Assembly (NCBI RefSeq): GCF_019392335.1
Contig: NZ_JAHXRQ010000001.1
Coordinates: forward strand, 1-64,000
Direction of reading: 5' to 3'
DNA length: 64,000 bases
DNA from: Mameliella sp. CS4
Lineage (GTDB): Bacteria; Pseudomonadota; Alphaproteobacteria; Rhodobacterales; Rhodobacteraceae
Position 1 is the first letter of the stretch. Each line of letters starts with the position of its first letter. Of this stretch, positions 1 through 8,934 are shown one piece after another. Under the pieces are notes generated by a model. The model saw only the letters and a list, made by a program, of their open reading frames with translations, made no database searches and had not been told where the DNA came from. Both the position numbers and the translations under genes were made by a program.

Positions 1-144
1 CGTGCAAGGTGGCAGCGTCTCAAAGAATGCGAGCATCTTTGCGCGTTTGATGGCCTTATTGAAGATCACGCGGCCGTTCTCCGAAATGCCGTGCACCTGA
101 AAAACGTCCTTGGCCAGATCGAGGCCGACTGTCTTTACTGTCAT
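1..144 (-). CDS. IS110-family transposase, N-terminal fragment cut by the window edge
   Basis: The 48 codons visible begin MTVKTVGLDLAKDVFQVHG and run off the left edge. This opening, with the first Asp of the DEDD catalytic set in GLDLAKDVF, is characteristic of IS110/IS1111 transposases, which use a RuvC-like fold and integrate site-specifically without obvious terminal inverted repeats. The ATG at 142-144 is preceded on its strand by GGAAAGGAG, a good ribosome binding site. The element's outer end should lie between 145 and about 300 but I cannot place it. Whether the transposase is intact cannot be judged from this window. Confidence 0.85.
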   Translation of the reverse strand, partial: MTVKTVGLDLAKDVFQVHGISENGRVIFNKAIKRAKMLAFFETLPPCT

Positions 145-689
145 TGGGTGGCTCCTTTCCTTGCAGTCGTTGACAACTGCACTTTGGCACATTCGATGCC
201 GGTGGAGCAGGAGCCACCCACCTCATCCGCTCTGGGCCGGTCGTGACTGGCATATGGGATCATACCTCCACATCCGGACGCGCTGTCGGTAGATCAAGAC
301 TTAGCCTGAGTCTTTCGAAGGTGTCCTCCCAAAGGCGTATCCCATGGCCCCGGCGATCAAGGGCGCAGCTTCTCCGGTTAACGCCCCGTTGAGCGCCAAG
401 ATTCCGACGACAGGCAATGCAATTGCGAGAAAGGTGTACTGCGGGGCTGCATACGACTGTCGAAGTGCAGGGCGAATCTGGCCGCAATTTATGCGCCGAT
501 CTCGCGCAGCTGCCTCAGTAGGTGTGAGAAAGCGGCTCCCGAGCTTGATCCGCGGCCTTTGCGGGCTCTACGTCCGGCAGGGAGAATGTCGCACCGCGTC
601 GGTTCCAAGCGCAAATACGATGATGGATGTTTTGGCGGGTATGATCGCCATTACGCCACTTTCCCCAATGTTATCAGGGGGGGGGGAAG
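145..689. other. Stretch between transposase and tRNA with no convincing intact gene
   Basis: The first part should contain the insertion-sequence end. Several open frames cross the stretch on both strands, but none has a start with a ribosome binding site, and one runs into the tRNA. A short protein-like segment at 301-480 is listed separately. A run of nine or more G lies just upstream of the tRNA 3' end. Confidence 0.5.
301..480 (-). pseudogene. Possible C-terminal remnant of a small membrane protein
   Basis: Read on the minus strand, this segment gives a hydrophobic stretch (YTFLAIALPVVGILALNG) and an Ala/Gly-rich stretch, ending GYAFGRTPSKDSG and TAA at 301-303. The frame is closed upstream by a TAG with no ATG, GTG or TTG in between, so there is no usable start. 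It may be the tail of a gene cut by the adjacent insertion sequence. The composition looks coding, but the identification is weak and no family is recognised. Confidence 0.25.
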
Positions 690-766
690 TGGCGGACCGA
701 GGAGGATTCGAACCCCCGACCCCTTGATTCGTAGTCAAGTACTCTATCCAGCTGAGCTATCGGTCC
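690..766 (-). tRNA. tRNA-Arg (anticodon ACG)
   Basis: The minus strand folds as a full cloverleaf. The acceptor stem is GGACCGA/TCGGTCC with discriminator G and an encoded CCA. The anticodon stem TTGA/TCAA encloses loop CTACGAA, with anticodon ACG at 730-732, and the T loop is GGTTCGAATCC. ACG is read as ICG after deamination and decodes the common CGN arginine codons. The tRNA lies between insertion-sequence debris and an RTX gene; I see no integrase or repeated attachment site. Confidence 0.95.
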
Positions 767-961
767 GTGAGGGCTGCATTTACCTGCCACTTCCGGGCTT
801 TGCAAGAGGCAATCCAAGGTTTTTCATCACTCAGCGCCCGGCCCGAAATCCCTGCGCGCAGATTGGCACAGATCAATGTCCGCGTCGCGATGCAGTGTAT
901 CGCATTCAACCTGCGCGATATAAACTGCCCTGGCGGATTTGGAATTCAAAGGAGCACTGTT

Positions 962-3403
962 ATGGGACTGTTCACAGGCGGAACCGGCGACGACATCCTT
1001 GACGGAACCGCGCTGGCCGACACGATCTTCGGCCTGGAAGGCGATGATACGCTGCGCGGCCTGGGCGGCAATGACCGGCTTGAAGGCAATGCCGGCAATG
1101 ACGTGCTCGACGGGGGCGACGGCGAAGACACCCTGTATGGCGGTATCGGGAATGACACTTTCATCGCCAGCCTGGGCGCGGACTCCATCGACGGGACAAC
1201 GGGGGACAACCATGCCGATTACTCGGCGACGGCCGGCGATGTCTGGCTGACCCTCTACTGGCCATACAACCCCGCCGATCTGCCGCATGGCGACCCGCTG
1301 GTGGACGGCGACACCCTGCGAGCCATCTCCTCCGTCGAACTCGGCACAGGCGATGACACGGTGAAAGGCACTGATGGCGCAAACACCATCGATGGCGGCG
1401 CGGGCAACGACTCCCTCTTGGGCCGCGGCGGAAATGACCTGCTGATCGGCAATGACGGCGACGACTTTCTGGATGGTCGCGCCGGGTCGGATACGCTGAT
1501 CGGCGGCGCGGGCAACGATACGCTTGATGGCAGCAACGTGTTCTTCGGGAACGACTTTCTTGACGGCGGCCCGGGCAACGACAGCCTCCATGGCGGCCTC
1601 GGTGACGACTCTCTGCTGGGCGGCGAAGGCGACGATACGCTCTTTGGCGGCGTGGGGAATGACACGCTCGACGGCGGACCGGGAGCAGATCACCTGATTG
1701 GGAGCTTTTGGCGCGACACGCTTGACTATTCCGCTGCGCTTTCGGCTGTCACGGTACGCCTGTGGAACAACACGGTGTCTGGCGATCCGCTGACAACGGG
1801 TGATGTCATAGAGTCATTGGAATATGTCCTTGGCGGCGCGGGCGGCGACCTGCTGGAGGGCAACTACCTCGAAAACCGGCTGGAAGGGAACGCAGGAAAT
1901 GACACCCTGCTCGGTTACGGCGGCCAAGACACGCTGCTCGGCGGCGACGGTGCCGACGTGCTGGACGGCGGCCTGTTGAACGATTCGCTGGATGGCGGCA
2001 ACGGCCACGACAGCCTGATCGGCGCTTCGGGCAATGACGTCCTCTCTGGCGGGCCGGGGGATGACACCATCAACGCTGGCGCGGGTGACGATACGGTCAC
2101 CGGCGGCCCCGGCGCCGATTCCCTGATGGGCACCGTTGGCGTCGACACGCTGAACTATTCCACCAGCCTGACAGGCGTCACCGTGAACCTCCATTTGGAC
2201 ACCGCCGCGGGCGGCGACGCGCAGGGCGACACCATCAGTTCCTTCGAGGCAATCATCGGCTCAGACACGGGGGACGATTCCCTGATCGGTTCGTCGACCG
2301 GAAACAGGATGTCGGGATTGGGGGGGAACGACACGCTCTCGGGTGGCTCCGGACTGGATGTCATCAACGGCGGCACCGGCAATGACCTCATTTTCGGCCA
2401 TGCCTCTGCCGATGACATCTTCGGCTCGGACGACAATGACACGCTCTACGGCAACGACGGGAACGATACCCTGCAGGGCGGGCGGCAGGACGATCTGCTC
2501 TACGGTGGCGCGGGCGACGACATCCTGCGCGGCTCTCAGCAATGGGCGTTGCACATCGGGCAGGACACACTTTTTGGCAACGACGGCAATGACAGCCTCT
2601 ACGGCATGTACGGAGACGACATTGTCGCGGGCCAGGACGGGCAGGACCTCGTTCAGGGGGATCAGGGCAACGACACGCTTTCCGGCGGCGCGGACAACGA
2701 CACAATCCTCGGCGGGATCGGCGATGACGTTGTCTACGCCGGCCCCGGCAGCGACAGCCTCGATGGCGGCGACGGCACGGACACGCTCAGCTATGCGGCC
2801 TTCACGCTTGCAGTGACCGTGAACCTTGGCGCGCAGACGACGGGCGGGGCCGCCACGGGCGACAGCATCGCCGGGTTCGAGGTGCTGATCGGCGGCAGCG
2901 CCGGTGACACGCTGACGGGCACATCAGGCGAAGAGACGCTTCGGGGTCTCGCCGGGAATGACCTTCTGTACGGGCTGGAGGGCAAGGACCTGTTGCAGGG
3001 CGGCGACGGACACGATCGCCTCTTTGGCGGGCTGGACAACGACAGGCTGACCGGACAGGCCGGAAACGACACGCTGATCGGCGGTGGCGGCAACGACCAG
3101 ATCAGCGGCGGCACGGGCGCGGACGAGTTCCAGTTCACTGGCGGCTTTGAACAGGACGTTGTCTTTGACTTCACCCCCGGCGAGGATATCGCCCGCGTGC
3201 TCGGCACCGCCGCCGGGTTCAACGCCTTTTCCGACTTCGACGTGAACACTGACGGTGTGATCGACGCCGCCGACGCGGCGTTGACCGACAAGGTGGCCTT
3301 TGACGGCACCTCGCTGACGCTTGCCTTCGATGCCGCGGGAACACTTTCAATAATGTTCTATGAAACTGCGTCCCTGGCCGCCGCCGACCTGCTGTTTTCA
3401 TGA
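962..3403 (+). CDS. RTX (hemolysin-type) calcium-binding repeat protein
   Basis: This 813-residue protein is built almost entirely of nonapeptides of the GGxGxDxLx type, which fold into a calcium-loaded parallel beta-roll and are typical of proteins exported by type I secretion. Repeat blocks are interrupted at three places by a recurring segment of the form DTLxYSxxxxxVTVNL, a common spacer in alphaproteobacterial RTX proteins. The last 90 residues are non-repetitive, contain an EF-hand-like loop ([12 protein letters not shown]) and end AADLLFS, probably the secretion signal. The ATG at 962 is preceded by AGGAG. The longer upstream frame would run back into the tRNA and is rejected. No catalytic domain and no ABC/MFP secretion genes are visible nearby, so the role (matrix, S-layer or adhesion) is open. 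Confidence 0.88.
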   Translation: MGLFTGGTGDDILDGTALADTIFGLEGDDTLRGLGGNDRLEGNAGNDVLDGGDGEDTLYGGIGNDTFIASLGADSIDGTTGDNHADYSATAGDVWLTLYWPYNPADLPHGDPLVDGDTLRAISSVELGTGDDTVKGTDGANTIDGGAGNDSLLGRGGNDLLIGNDGDDFLDGRAGSDTLIGGAGNDTLDGSNVFFGNDFLDGGPGNDSLHGGLGDDSLLGGEGDDTLFGGVGNDTLDGGPGADHLIGSFWRDTLDYSAALSAVTVRLWNNTVSGDPLTTGDVIESLEYVLGGAGGDLLEGNYLENRLEGNAGNDTLLGYGGQDTLLGGDGADVLDGGLLNDSLDGGNGHDSLIGASGNDVLSGGPGDDTINAGAGDDTVTGGPGADSLMGTVGVDTLNYSTSLTGVTVNLHLDTAAGGDAQGDTISSFEAIIGSDTGDDSLIGSSTGNRMSGLGGNDTLSGGSGLDVINGGTGNDLIFGHASADDIFGSDDNDTLYGNDGNDTLQGGRQDDLLYGGAGDDILRGSQQWALHIGQDTLFGNDGNDSLYGMYGDDIVAGQDGQDLVQGDQGNDTLSGGADNDTILGGIGDDVVYAGPGSDSLDGGDGTDTLSYAAFTLAVTVNLGAQTTGGAATGDSIAGFEVLIGGSAGDTLTGTSGEETLRGLAGNDLLYGLEGKDLLQGGDGHDRLFGGLDNDRLTGQAGNDTLIGGGGNDQISGGTGADEFQFTGGFEQDVVFDFTPGEDIARVLGTAAGFNAFSDFDVNTDGVIDAADAALTDKVAFDGTSLTLAFDAAGTLSIMFYETASLAAADLLFS

Positions 3404-3445
3404 CCAAACGGGGTCCCGCCAGCCTGCCGCGCCAAAGAACGATGG

Positions 3446-3870
3446 ATCCCAGGCCCGACCGGTCTGACCGAAGGCGACGATTCGATTGACAGCACCCCGG
3501 TGGCCGACACCATCGACGGGCTTGGAGGGGACGACACGATTACGGGATTTGCCGGGATGACAGCCTGATCGGCGGCACCGGGGCCGATACTTTCGTTTTC
3601 CAGGGCAATTTCGGCCAGGACGTGATCTATGATTTCGGCGTCGACGGCGCGGATGTGGCGCGGATCCTCGACACCGGGCCAGGTTACGACACGATTGCCG
3701 ATTTCGACATGAACACGGACGGCGTGATCGACGCCGCCGACGCGACACCGACCGACGCGGCCGCCCTGGACGCAACCGGCCTCATCCTGCGGTTCGATGC
3801 TGCTGGGGCGCACACGGTCACGTTCCACGGCAGCTTCACACTGGACGCCGATACCCTGCTGTTCGTCTGA
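3446..3870 (+). pseudogene. Frameshifted remnant of a second RTX gene
   Basis: Reading from 3446 gives GPTGLTEGDDSIDSTPVADT followed by a repeat, closely resembling the start of the preceding RTX protein ([16 protein letters not shown]). A frame change near 3551-3560 then leads into DDSLIGGTGADTFVFQG and a tail with an EF-hand-like loop ([13 protein letters not shown]) ending DADTLLFV. That tail is a clear paralogue of the upstream protein's C-terminus. The head and tail are in different frames, the head has no start codon, and almost the whole repeat region is missing. It is most simply a decayed tandem duplicate. A sequencing error could explain the frameshift but not the missing start. Confidence 0.7.
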
Positions 3871-3882
3871 AACCGCGCGGCC

Positions 3883-5265
3883 TCAGCCGACGTCGCCCAT
3901 CGGCAGGCGGATCTCGAAGCAGGTGCCGGTGTCATCGGTCCGGGCCAGCTTCAGGCTGCCCCCGTGTCCGCGTGCCAGTTCCGCCACGATGGCCAGCCCA
4001 AGGCCAGAGCCGCCCTTGCGCACGCCCCCCTGGAAAGGCTGGAACAGGTGGTCGCGCGCCTTTGGCGGCAGGCCCGGGCCGGTGTCGGTCACGGTGATGA
4101 CCCAGTCCGTTTCTTCGATCCGGGCAGCGATGTTGATCTCTCCCGGCTGGGTCGTCGCCACGATGGCCTGTCGCGCGTTGCGGACCATGTTGGACAGGGC
4201 GCGGTAGATCTGTTCCGGATCGCCGCGCACCATCAATCCTGCCGGGATGTCCTCGCTCAGCGAAACATCCGCCTCGCCGATGGCCAGCCTTTCGGCCTCC
4301 AGCACCTCGTTGGTCAGTTCGGCGAGGTTGAAAAGCGTCATGACCGGCGCGGGTTCCTCGGCGCGGCCAAAGGCCAGCGTGCTTTCGCACAGCGAGACGG
4401 CCCGCGTGATCGAATTGACCAGCTTGGGCGCCATGCGTTGCACCACCGGGTCTTCGGACATCTCGATCCGGTCGGTAAAGAGCTGCGCCGAGGTCAGGAT
4501 ATTGCGCAGATCGTGGCTGACCCGCGCCACCGCCCCGCCCAGCTGCGCCAGCCGGTCCTTCTGGCGCAAGGCCTGCGTCAGCTGCGTCTGCAGGGATTGC
4601 AGCGATTCCTCGGCCTCGCGCAGTTCGCGCACGCTGGCTGACGGCTTGATGATCCGCCGCGCATCTTCGGGCGCCTGGGCATAGGTTTGGATATGGCCGA
4701 CCACACCCTTGATCGGCTTGACCAGCAAGGACCGCACCGCCAGGAACAAAAGTCCCGCCGTGATGATCGAGATCGCCGCGGACAGCAGAAGAATGCGCAG
4801 ACCATAGTCAATCATCGCCGCCCGCAGCGGCCCGCCGTCCATCGTGACTTCGATCAGCTCTCCGCCATCCCGGAAGGGATCGCCGATCACCCGGATCACC
4901 GTCCAGTCGCTGTCGACAAGGCAGAGGATCGCGTCCCTCATCAGCACCCAGGCCGTCGCATCACGCAGGTCGAAGGTCTGCGCCACCTCGCCCGGGATCG
5001 GCGAGGACAGCATCAGCTGCCGGATCTCGTCCCGCCGCAGCACCACGTTGAAGACGCCGGCGTTGTCCAGCAGCTCCTTCTCCAGCTCCGGCTCGATCAT
5101 GTCGTCGGCCAGCAAGGCCAGCGAGGCGATCTGCGCCCGTTCAAGCCGGGCCAGCAGGTAGTCCTCGCGGAAGCGTGCCACCGAGGGAACAAAGATCAGC
5201 ACCTCTGCCACCATCACGAAGATGATGGTCAGGATCAGGAAACGTCCGGAAAGCGAGTTGACCAT
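3883..5265 (-). CDS. Membrane sensor histidine kinase
   Basis: This 460-residue kinase has a first membrane helix at about 8-30, a periplasmic sensor region of roughly 120 residues with no family I recognise, and a second helix at about 156-182. A short linker and coiled segment lead to the phospho-acceptor motif VSHDLRN (His251) and an ATPase domain with N-box residues Asn359 and Asn363, G1 box DTGPG (394-398) and G2 box GGSGLGLA (418-425). All catalytic elements are present, so it should be active. No response regulator is encoded beside it. It starts 12 bases after the oxidoreductase gene on the same strand, so it is probably the last gene of a three-gene operon and may sense the redox or membrane state those genes act on. 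Confidence 0.88.
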   Translation of the reverse strand: MVNSLSGRFLILTIIFVMVAEVLIFVPSVARFREDYLLARLERAQIASLALLADDMIEPELEKELLDNAGVFNVVLRRDEIRQLMLSSPIPGEVAQTFDLRDATAWVLMRDAILCLVDSDWTVIRVIGDPFRDGGELIEVTMDGGPLRAAMIDYGLRILLLSAAISIITAGLLFLAVRSLLVKPIKGVVGHIQTYAQAPEDARRIIKPSASVRELREAEESLQSLQTQLTQALRQKDRLAQLGGAVARVSHDLRNILTSAQLFTDRIEMSEDPVVQRMAPKLVNSITRAVSLCESTLAFGRAEEPAPVMTLFNLAELTNEVLEAERLAIGEADVSLSEDIPAGLMVRGDPEQIYRALSNMVRNARQAIVATTQPGEINIAARIEETDWVITVTDTGPGLPPKARDHLFQPFQGGVRKGGSGLGLAIVAELARGHGGSLKLARTDDTGTCFEIRLPMGDVG

Positions 5266-5277
5266 GTCCTACCGTAC

Positions 5278-6696
5278 TCAGGGCAGCCAGCGCTGGACCA
5301 GCCGCACCACCTTCTTGACCGTCTCGTTCTCGAACAGTCTGGGGGAGAAATAGGCCCCCGCGGCCCGTTTGTTAATCTCCCCGATGGTCGGATAGGGAGA
5401 AACCATGTTCGAAACCGCGCTCATCTTGAGCCGGTTGGCGATCACCAGAGACCAGAGGTTGATCAATTCGCCGGCCTGATGGCCCACGATCGACACGCCC
5501 ACAGGCCGCCCTTTGACCACCATGACCTTGATGACACCGCGGGTCTTGCGTTCAGCGATGGCCCGGTCGTTGTGATGGTAGTCAAACCGCGCGACCTCCA
5601 TCCGGTCGCCATGCGCCTTCCGCGCCGCGTCCTCTGTCAGGCCCACCTGCGCCAGTTCTGGCTGGGTGTAGGTGGCCCAGGGGATATGATCGGTCCTGGC
5701 TTTCGCGGGCAACCCCAGCACGGCAGAGCGGATGACGATCCCGGCATGATAGCCCGCCACATGCGTGAACTGCATCCCTCCGGCCACGTCGCCAATGGCG
5801 TAAACGCGGGAATTTGTGCTCTTCAGGCTGGCGTCCACCTTGATACCTGCCTTGGTGGTCTCGATCCCGGCGGCCTCAAGGTTCAGCCTGTCGATATTGG
5901 GTTTGCGCCCCACCGCCACCAGCAGGTGAGAACCGCGAAACACGCGCCCGTCCTTGACTTCCACCTCGATGGCGCCCGCCGTGCCCCGAACCTCTTGTGC
6001 AAGGGCCTCTTCGGCGATCTCGATACCCTCGCCCCGCAGGGACTCCAGCACGATACCGGCCAGTTCGGGGTCGTCCTTGCCCAACGCCCTGGCGCCCTCG
6101 ATCACCGTCACGGAACTGCCCAGCCGACGGTGCGCCTGCGCCATTTCCATCCCGATGGGACCGCCGCCGATGATCAGCAGATGCTCGGGGCGCTCACGCA
6201 GCTCCCACAGCGTTTCATTGGTCAGGTAGGGCACACCATCCAATCCCGGGATCGGCGGAACAAGCGGCGAAGACCCCGTGGCGACCACGATTCGCCGCGC
6301 CGTGATCCGATAGCCCCCCGCCTCCACCTCACGGTCGGACAGGAAACGCCCGTATTCACGGATCACCCGCACGCCGAAACCCTCGAACCGTTCCTGGCTG
6401 TCCACCGGTTCGATCTGGGCAATCACCTCGGCGACGTGGTCCTTGGCGGCGGCATAATCGACCTGCGGCACGGCATCGGCCACCCCATAGGCGGCGGCAT
6501 GCGCCATCCCCTGTGCGACCTTGGCACTGGCGATCAGCGCCTTGGAGGGTACGCAGCCGTAGTTCAGGCAGTCGCCGCCCATCTTGTGCCCTTCCAGCAG
6601 GATCACATCGGCGCCCATCTGGCTGGCCCCTGCGGCCACCGACAGACCGCCGGAACCGGCGCCGAGGATCAGCAGGTCACATGTCAGCTTTTCCAT
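5278..6696 (-). CDS. Pyridine nucleotide-disulfide oxidoreductase, lipoamide dehydrogenase/mercuric reductase-like
   Basis: A 472-residue class I flavin disulfide reductase. The FAD-binding motif GAGSGG is at 12-17, the redox-active CLNYGC places Cys43 and Cys48, and the NAD(P) motif IIGGGPIGMEMA lies in the middle. A C-terminal dimerisation domain follows. Where lipoamide dehydrogenase has a His-Pro-Thr active-site dyad this protein has SPYPTIGE, so the usual His is missing and the substrate is probably not lipoamide. There is no N-terminal heavy-metal domain or C-terminal vicinal Cys pair, which argues against a true mercuric reductase. I start at the ATG at 6694-6696; the open frame continues upstream only as the shadow of the next gene. 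Its start is one base from the TVP38 stop, implying coupled translation. Confidence 0.88.
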   Translation of the reverse strand: MEKLTCDLLILGAGSGGLSVAAGASQMGADVILLEGHKMGGDCLNYGCVPSKALIASAKVAQGMAHAAAYGVADAVPQVDYAAAKDHVAEVIAQIEPVDSQERFEGFGVRVIREYGRFLSDREVEAGGYRITARRIVVATGSSPLVPPIPGLDGVPYLTNETLWELRERPEHLLIIGGGPIGMEMAQAHRRLGSSVTVIEGARALGKDDPELAGIVLESLRGEGIEIAEEALAQEVRGTAGAIEVEVKDGRVFRGSHLLVAVGRKPNIDRLNLEAAGIETTKAGIKVDASLKSTNSRVYAIGDVAGGMQFTHVAGYHAGIVIRSAVLGLPAKARTDHIPWATYTQPELAQVGLTEDAARKAHGDRMEVARFDYHHNDRAIAERKTRGVIKVMVVKGRPVGVSIVGHQAGELINLWSLVIANRLKMSAVSNMVSPYPTIGEINKRAAGAYFSPRLFENETVKKVVRLVQRWLP

Positions 6697-6697
6697 C

Positions 6698-7429
6698 TCA
6701 GATCCCCTTCCGGCCACGCAGGGCCTTGAGCACGATCGGCAGGGCCGACAGCGCCGCCAGGCCGAGGATCGGCAGGATGACATGCGGGGCAAAGATGATA
6801 CCCAAGTCCGGCGTCTCGCCGCGCTCAAAGACCTCCCCCAGGCCCGCGCCGACAGAGGTATAGACCACCGCGCCCGGGATGATGCCCAGAAAGGTCGAGA
6901 TGACATAGCGGTGCACCGGAACCTCGAGAAAGGCAGGCACGAGGTTCGCAATGAAGAAGGGCACCGCCGGGACCAGCCGGATCAGGAAAAGCATCGACCA
7001 CTGGTTCTCGTCGATCCCGTCCTTGATCTTTTTCACCATGCCCTTCGACTGCTCCAGCTTGTCCCCCAGGCGCGCGCCCAGCCCCCAGCGGGCGGCCAGG
7101 AAGATCCCGGTGGCGCCCAGCGTGGCGGCGGTCACGTTGTAGAGCGCGCCAGGAAAGGTCGCGAAGAGAAACCCGCCGGTCAGCGTGGCAATGGTGGCCC
7201 CCGGCAGGGAAAACCCGACGATGGCCACATAGACCGCCATGAACACGCCCAGCGTCAGAACGTAATGCGCGTCGCGGAACGCCAACAGCGCTTCACGGTT
7301 GTCGGCCAGTGTCTGAAAGCTCAGCAGGTCGCCCAGCGTGAAAAACCCGATAACCGCCACCACGAGGATGGCCAGCAGGGGCAGGTGGCGTCTGAGGCCG
7401 GGTTGGGGCGTATCGGTCATGTCGCTCAT
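6698..7429 (-). CDS. TVP38/TMEM64 (VTT domain) family membrane protein
   Basis: A 243-residue polytopic inner-membrane protein with about six hydrophobic segments and the conserved VTT-domain core around SLPGATIATLTGGFLFATFPG. A second conserved region is RLVPAVPFFIANLVPAF. This family (relatives DedA, YdjX) is linked to lipid scrambling or membrane homeostasis, but the bacterial biochemical role is unsettled. The ATG at 7427-7429 has another in-frame ATG three codons on, and neither has a strong ribosome binding site. It is first in a run with the disulfide oxidoreductase and the histidine kinase. TVP38 next to such an oxidoreductase is, to my knowledge, a recurrent pairing. Confidence 0.85.
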   Translation of the reverse strand: MSDMTDTPQPGLRRHLPLLAILVVAVIGFFTLGDLLSFQTLADNREALLAFRDAHYVLTLGVFMAVYVAIVGFSLPGATIATLTGGFLFATFPGALYNVTAATLGATGIFLAARWGLGARLGDKLEQSKGMVKKIKDGIDENQWSMLFLIRLVPAVPFFIANLVPAFLEVPVHRYVISTFLGIIPGAVVYTSVGAGLGEVFERGETPDLGIIFAPHVILPILGLAALSALPIVLKALRGRKGI

Positions 7430-7720
7430 CGTTCTGGGCCTTTGGGTTGCGTCAGGGGCACCGAATACATGCCCCCGCCGCCTCCGGGAAAACAGCCGTC
7501 TCACGCCCGCTTGATCCGGCTTGTACCCCAGCGTGAGAAATTCACGCCCGAAAGGCCAGAGTGAAACATTTCACCGGTCAGGCGGCATGCAAGTGTTGCA
7601 GCGGGAACAGGAAGGCCACAAAGATGCAGGGCGCGCGCCCTTGTGTCTTCGTGTCCCAGTGCGCGCCGCTGTCTTTTTGGCAGGTGCCCGCCTCGGAGGC
7701 AAAAAAACCATGACACCCAT
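7430..7720. other. Divergent intergenic region, nothing further recognised
   Basis: This lies between the minus-strand TVP38 gene and the plus-strand rpmH promoter. Short open frames on both strands lack ribosome binding sites and family resemblance. It must hold the promoter of the minus-strand operon, but no clear -35/-10 pair stands out. Confidence 0.4.
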
Positions 7721-7749
7721 TTGACAGGGGACGCCCGCCCCCCTATAGG
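7721..7749 (+). promoter_or_regulatory. Sigma-70 promoter of the rpmH-rnpA-yidD operon
   Basis: TTGACA (7721-7726) and TATAGG (7744-7749) are separated by exactly 17 bases, close to consensus. Transcription would start near 7756, leaving a leader of about 54 bases before rpmH that contains a perfect 16-base palindrome. Confidence 0.75.
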
Positions 7750-7770
7750 CAGGGCTTCGAATTTCCTGCG

Positions 7771-7786
7771 CCCGAGTCGACTCGGG
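7771..7786. repeat. Perfect 16-base palindrome in the rpmH leader
   Basis: CCCGAGTCGACTCGGG is fully self-complementary and lies between the predicted transcription start and the rpmH ribosome binding site (GGAG at 7798-7801). It could be an operator or an RNA hairpin in the leader. No function is asserted. Confidence 0.6.
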
Positions 7787-7809
7787 AGCATTGAACCGGA
7801 GTAGCCGCG

Positions 7810-7944
7810 ATGAAACGCACCTTCCAGCCGTCGAACCTCGTCCGCAAGCGTCGCCACGGGTTCCGCGCCCGCATGGCCACCAAGGCAGGTCGCAAGATCC
7901 TGAACGCGCGCCGCGCCCGCGGCCGCAAGAGCCTGAGCGCCTGA
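7810..7944 (+). CDS. rpmH: 50S ribosomal protein L34
   Basis: The 44-residue product [20 protein letters not shown]... is a complete and typical bacterial L34, a very basic protein of the large ribosomal subunit. GGAG lies nine bases before the ATG, and a strong sigma-70 promoter is just upstream. It is followed after 29 bases by rnpA and then yidD, the standard arrangement in bacteria. It is too short for many gene callers but unmistakable. Confidence 0.98.
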
Positions 7945-7973
7945 TCCCCACGCCGCCCACAGCGGAGCGGGAG

Positions 7974-8369
7974 ATGAACGCCGACGAAAAAGCCGCCGCG
8001 GATCGCTCCGAGGCGGCCTTTTTGCCGTTGTCGGTTCTGGCCAAGCGCGCCGATTTCCTGCGCGCCGCCCGTGCCCGCCGCGCCCCGACCGAAGGGTTCC
8101 TGCTGCAGGCCCGCCAGCGCCAGGACGGCGAGGCGGATGGTATCCGCGTCGGGTTCACCTGTTCCAAGAAGGTTGGCAATGCCGTGGCCCGCAACCGCGC
8201 CAAGCGCCGTCTGCGCGAGATCGCGCGCCTGATTCTGCCTCAGCAGGGCCGGGATGGCTGGGACTATGTCCTGATCGGCCGCGCGGAAAAGACCGCCTGG
8301 CGCGACTTTGCCGCCCTGCAGGCAGACCTGCGCCACGCCCTGCGCAAGGTACACGGGGGCGACAGATGA
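7974..8369 (+). CDS. rnpA: Ribonuclease P protein component
   Basis: A 131-residue basic protein containing the RnpA signature in [20 protein letters not shown], the central RNR motif that contacts RNase P RNA during tRNA 5' maturation. The ATG at 7974 follows GCGGAGCGGGAG. The stop overlaps the yidD start by four bases (ATGA), so the two are translationally coupled. The N-terminal extension of about 20 residues before [13 protein letters not shown] is low-complexity and probably variable among relatives. Confidence 0.96.
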   Translation: MNADEKAAADRSEAAFLPLSVLAKRADFLRAARARRAPTEGFLLQARQRQDGEADGIRVGFTCSKKVGNAVARNRAKRRLREIARLILPQQGRDGWDYVLIGRAEKTAWRDFAALQADLRHALRKVHGGDR

Positions 8370-8587
8370 GCCCCCTCGCCCATATCGTCGCCCTGCCCGT
8401 GCGTGCCTATCGGCTGATCCTCAGCCCCTGGGTCGGGCATGGCTGCCGCTTTCACCCCACCTGTTCGGTCTACGCGCTTGAAGCGCTGGAAAAGCACGGC
8501 GCGCTCAAAGGCAGCTGGCTGGCCGCGCGGCGCATTGCCCGCTGTCATCCCTGGGGCGGGTCCGGCATCGACAACGTGCCCGATTGA
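8366..8587 (+). CDS. yidD: Membrane protein insertion efficiency factor YidD
   Basis: 73 residues with the family hallmark [19 protein letters not shown] and a second cysteine in RCHPWG. YidD is a small membrane-associated protein encoded beside yidC and thought to help YidC-dependent membrane insertion. Its start overlaps the rnpA stop. Here yidC is not adjacent but about 3.3 kb downstream, with ttcA and an EAL gene in between. Confidence 0.95.
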   Translation: MSPLAHIVALPVRAYRLILSPWVGHGCRFHPTCSVYALEALEKHGALKGSWLAARRIARCHPWGGSGIDNVPD

Positions 8588-8706
8588 CCACAGCCCCGGG
8601 CGGCTTTCCTCCGGGCACCGGGATTTTCCAAGAAACACATTTCTTTTTCGACCGGGCTCGGCTAACGACCCCGCAGAGACCACGCACCAACCAGAGGAGG
8701 TCCGAC

Positions 8707-8790
8707 ATGAACGATCTGACTTTCTCGCGCTGCGCGACCTCGCTTGAAGCGACCTGGGGCAACGGCTTTCGCCGATCGGCCCAGGGCTAA
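8707..8790 (+). CDS. Candidate small protein of 27 residues
   Basis: A short frame encoding MNDLTFSRCATSLEATWGNG plus seven residues ending SAQG. Its ATG is preceded by AGAGGAGGTCCGAC, one of the strongest Shine-Dalgarno matches in the window, and a hairpin with a T-run follows at 8806-8832. A strong ribosome binding site plus a downstream terminator is good evidence for a real small gene. No family is recognised and there is no membrane segment or signal. It could also be a leader peptide, but no run of regulatory codons is evident. Confidence 0.5.
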   Translation: MNDLTFSRCATSLEATWGNGFRRSAQG

Positions 8791-8805
8791 AACCGCTTCA
8801 CTTTC

Positions 8806-8832
8806 GGCCCCCGCCTGACGCGGGCCATTTTC
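8806..8832 (+). terminator. Hairpin terminator after the 27-residue ORF
   Basis: CCCGC (8810-8814) pairs with GCGGG (8820-8824) around CTGAC, extended by outer GGC/GCC pairing with a bulge, followed by CCATTTTCC. The T-run is modest. Confidence 0.45.
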
Positions 8833-8934
8833 CAACCAGCCATCGCTGACATCCACGCCCGGAATCCCCCGTGCGCTGTCGGTCCATTTCAAACCAGACC
8901 AGGAGTCCGGCCGTTTTCGTGCCGGGAATCACAT

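Noticed and set aside
344..727. 127-codon frame ending in the tRNA
   Set aside because: Overlaps the tRNA, has no ribosome binding site and no recognisable sequence.
690..766. tRNA as an integration site for a genomic island
   Set aside because: No integrase and no repeated tRNA 3' end found; the insertion sequence nearby does not need one.
767..961. N-terminal extension of the RTX frame back to 767
   Set aside because: It begins at the tRNA edge, has no repeats or signal features, and AGGAG supports the ATG at 962.
827..1693. 288-codon minus-strand frame under the RTX gene
   Set aside because: Periodic Val/Ala sequence is the mirror image of the nonapeptide codons; no start site or homology.
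1380..3130. RTX nonapeptide repeats as a CRISPR or satellite array
   Set aside because: Coding repeats of 27 bases with varied sequence in one long frame.
5278..6696. Annotation as mercuric reductase
   Set aside because: No N-terminal metal-binding domain, no C-terminal vicinal Cys pair, and no mer genes nearby.
4687..6729. 680-codon plus-strand frame opposite the kinase and oxidoreductase
   Set aside because: His/Gln/Arg-rich antisense composition; both minus-strand genes have complete motifs.
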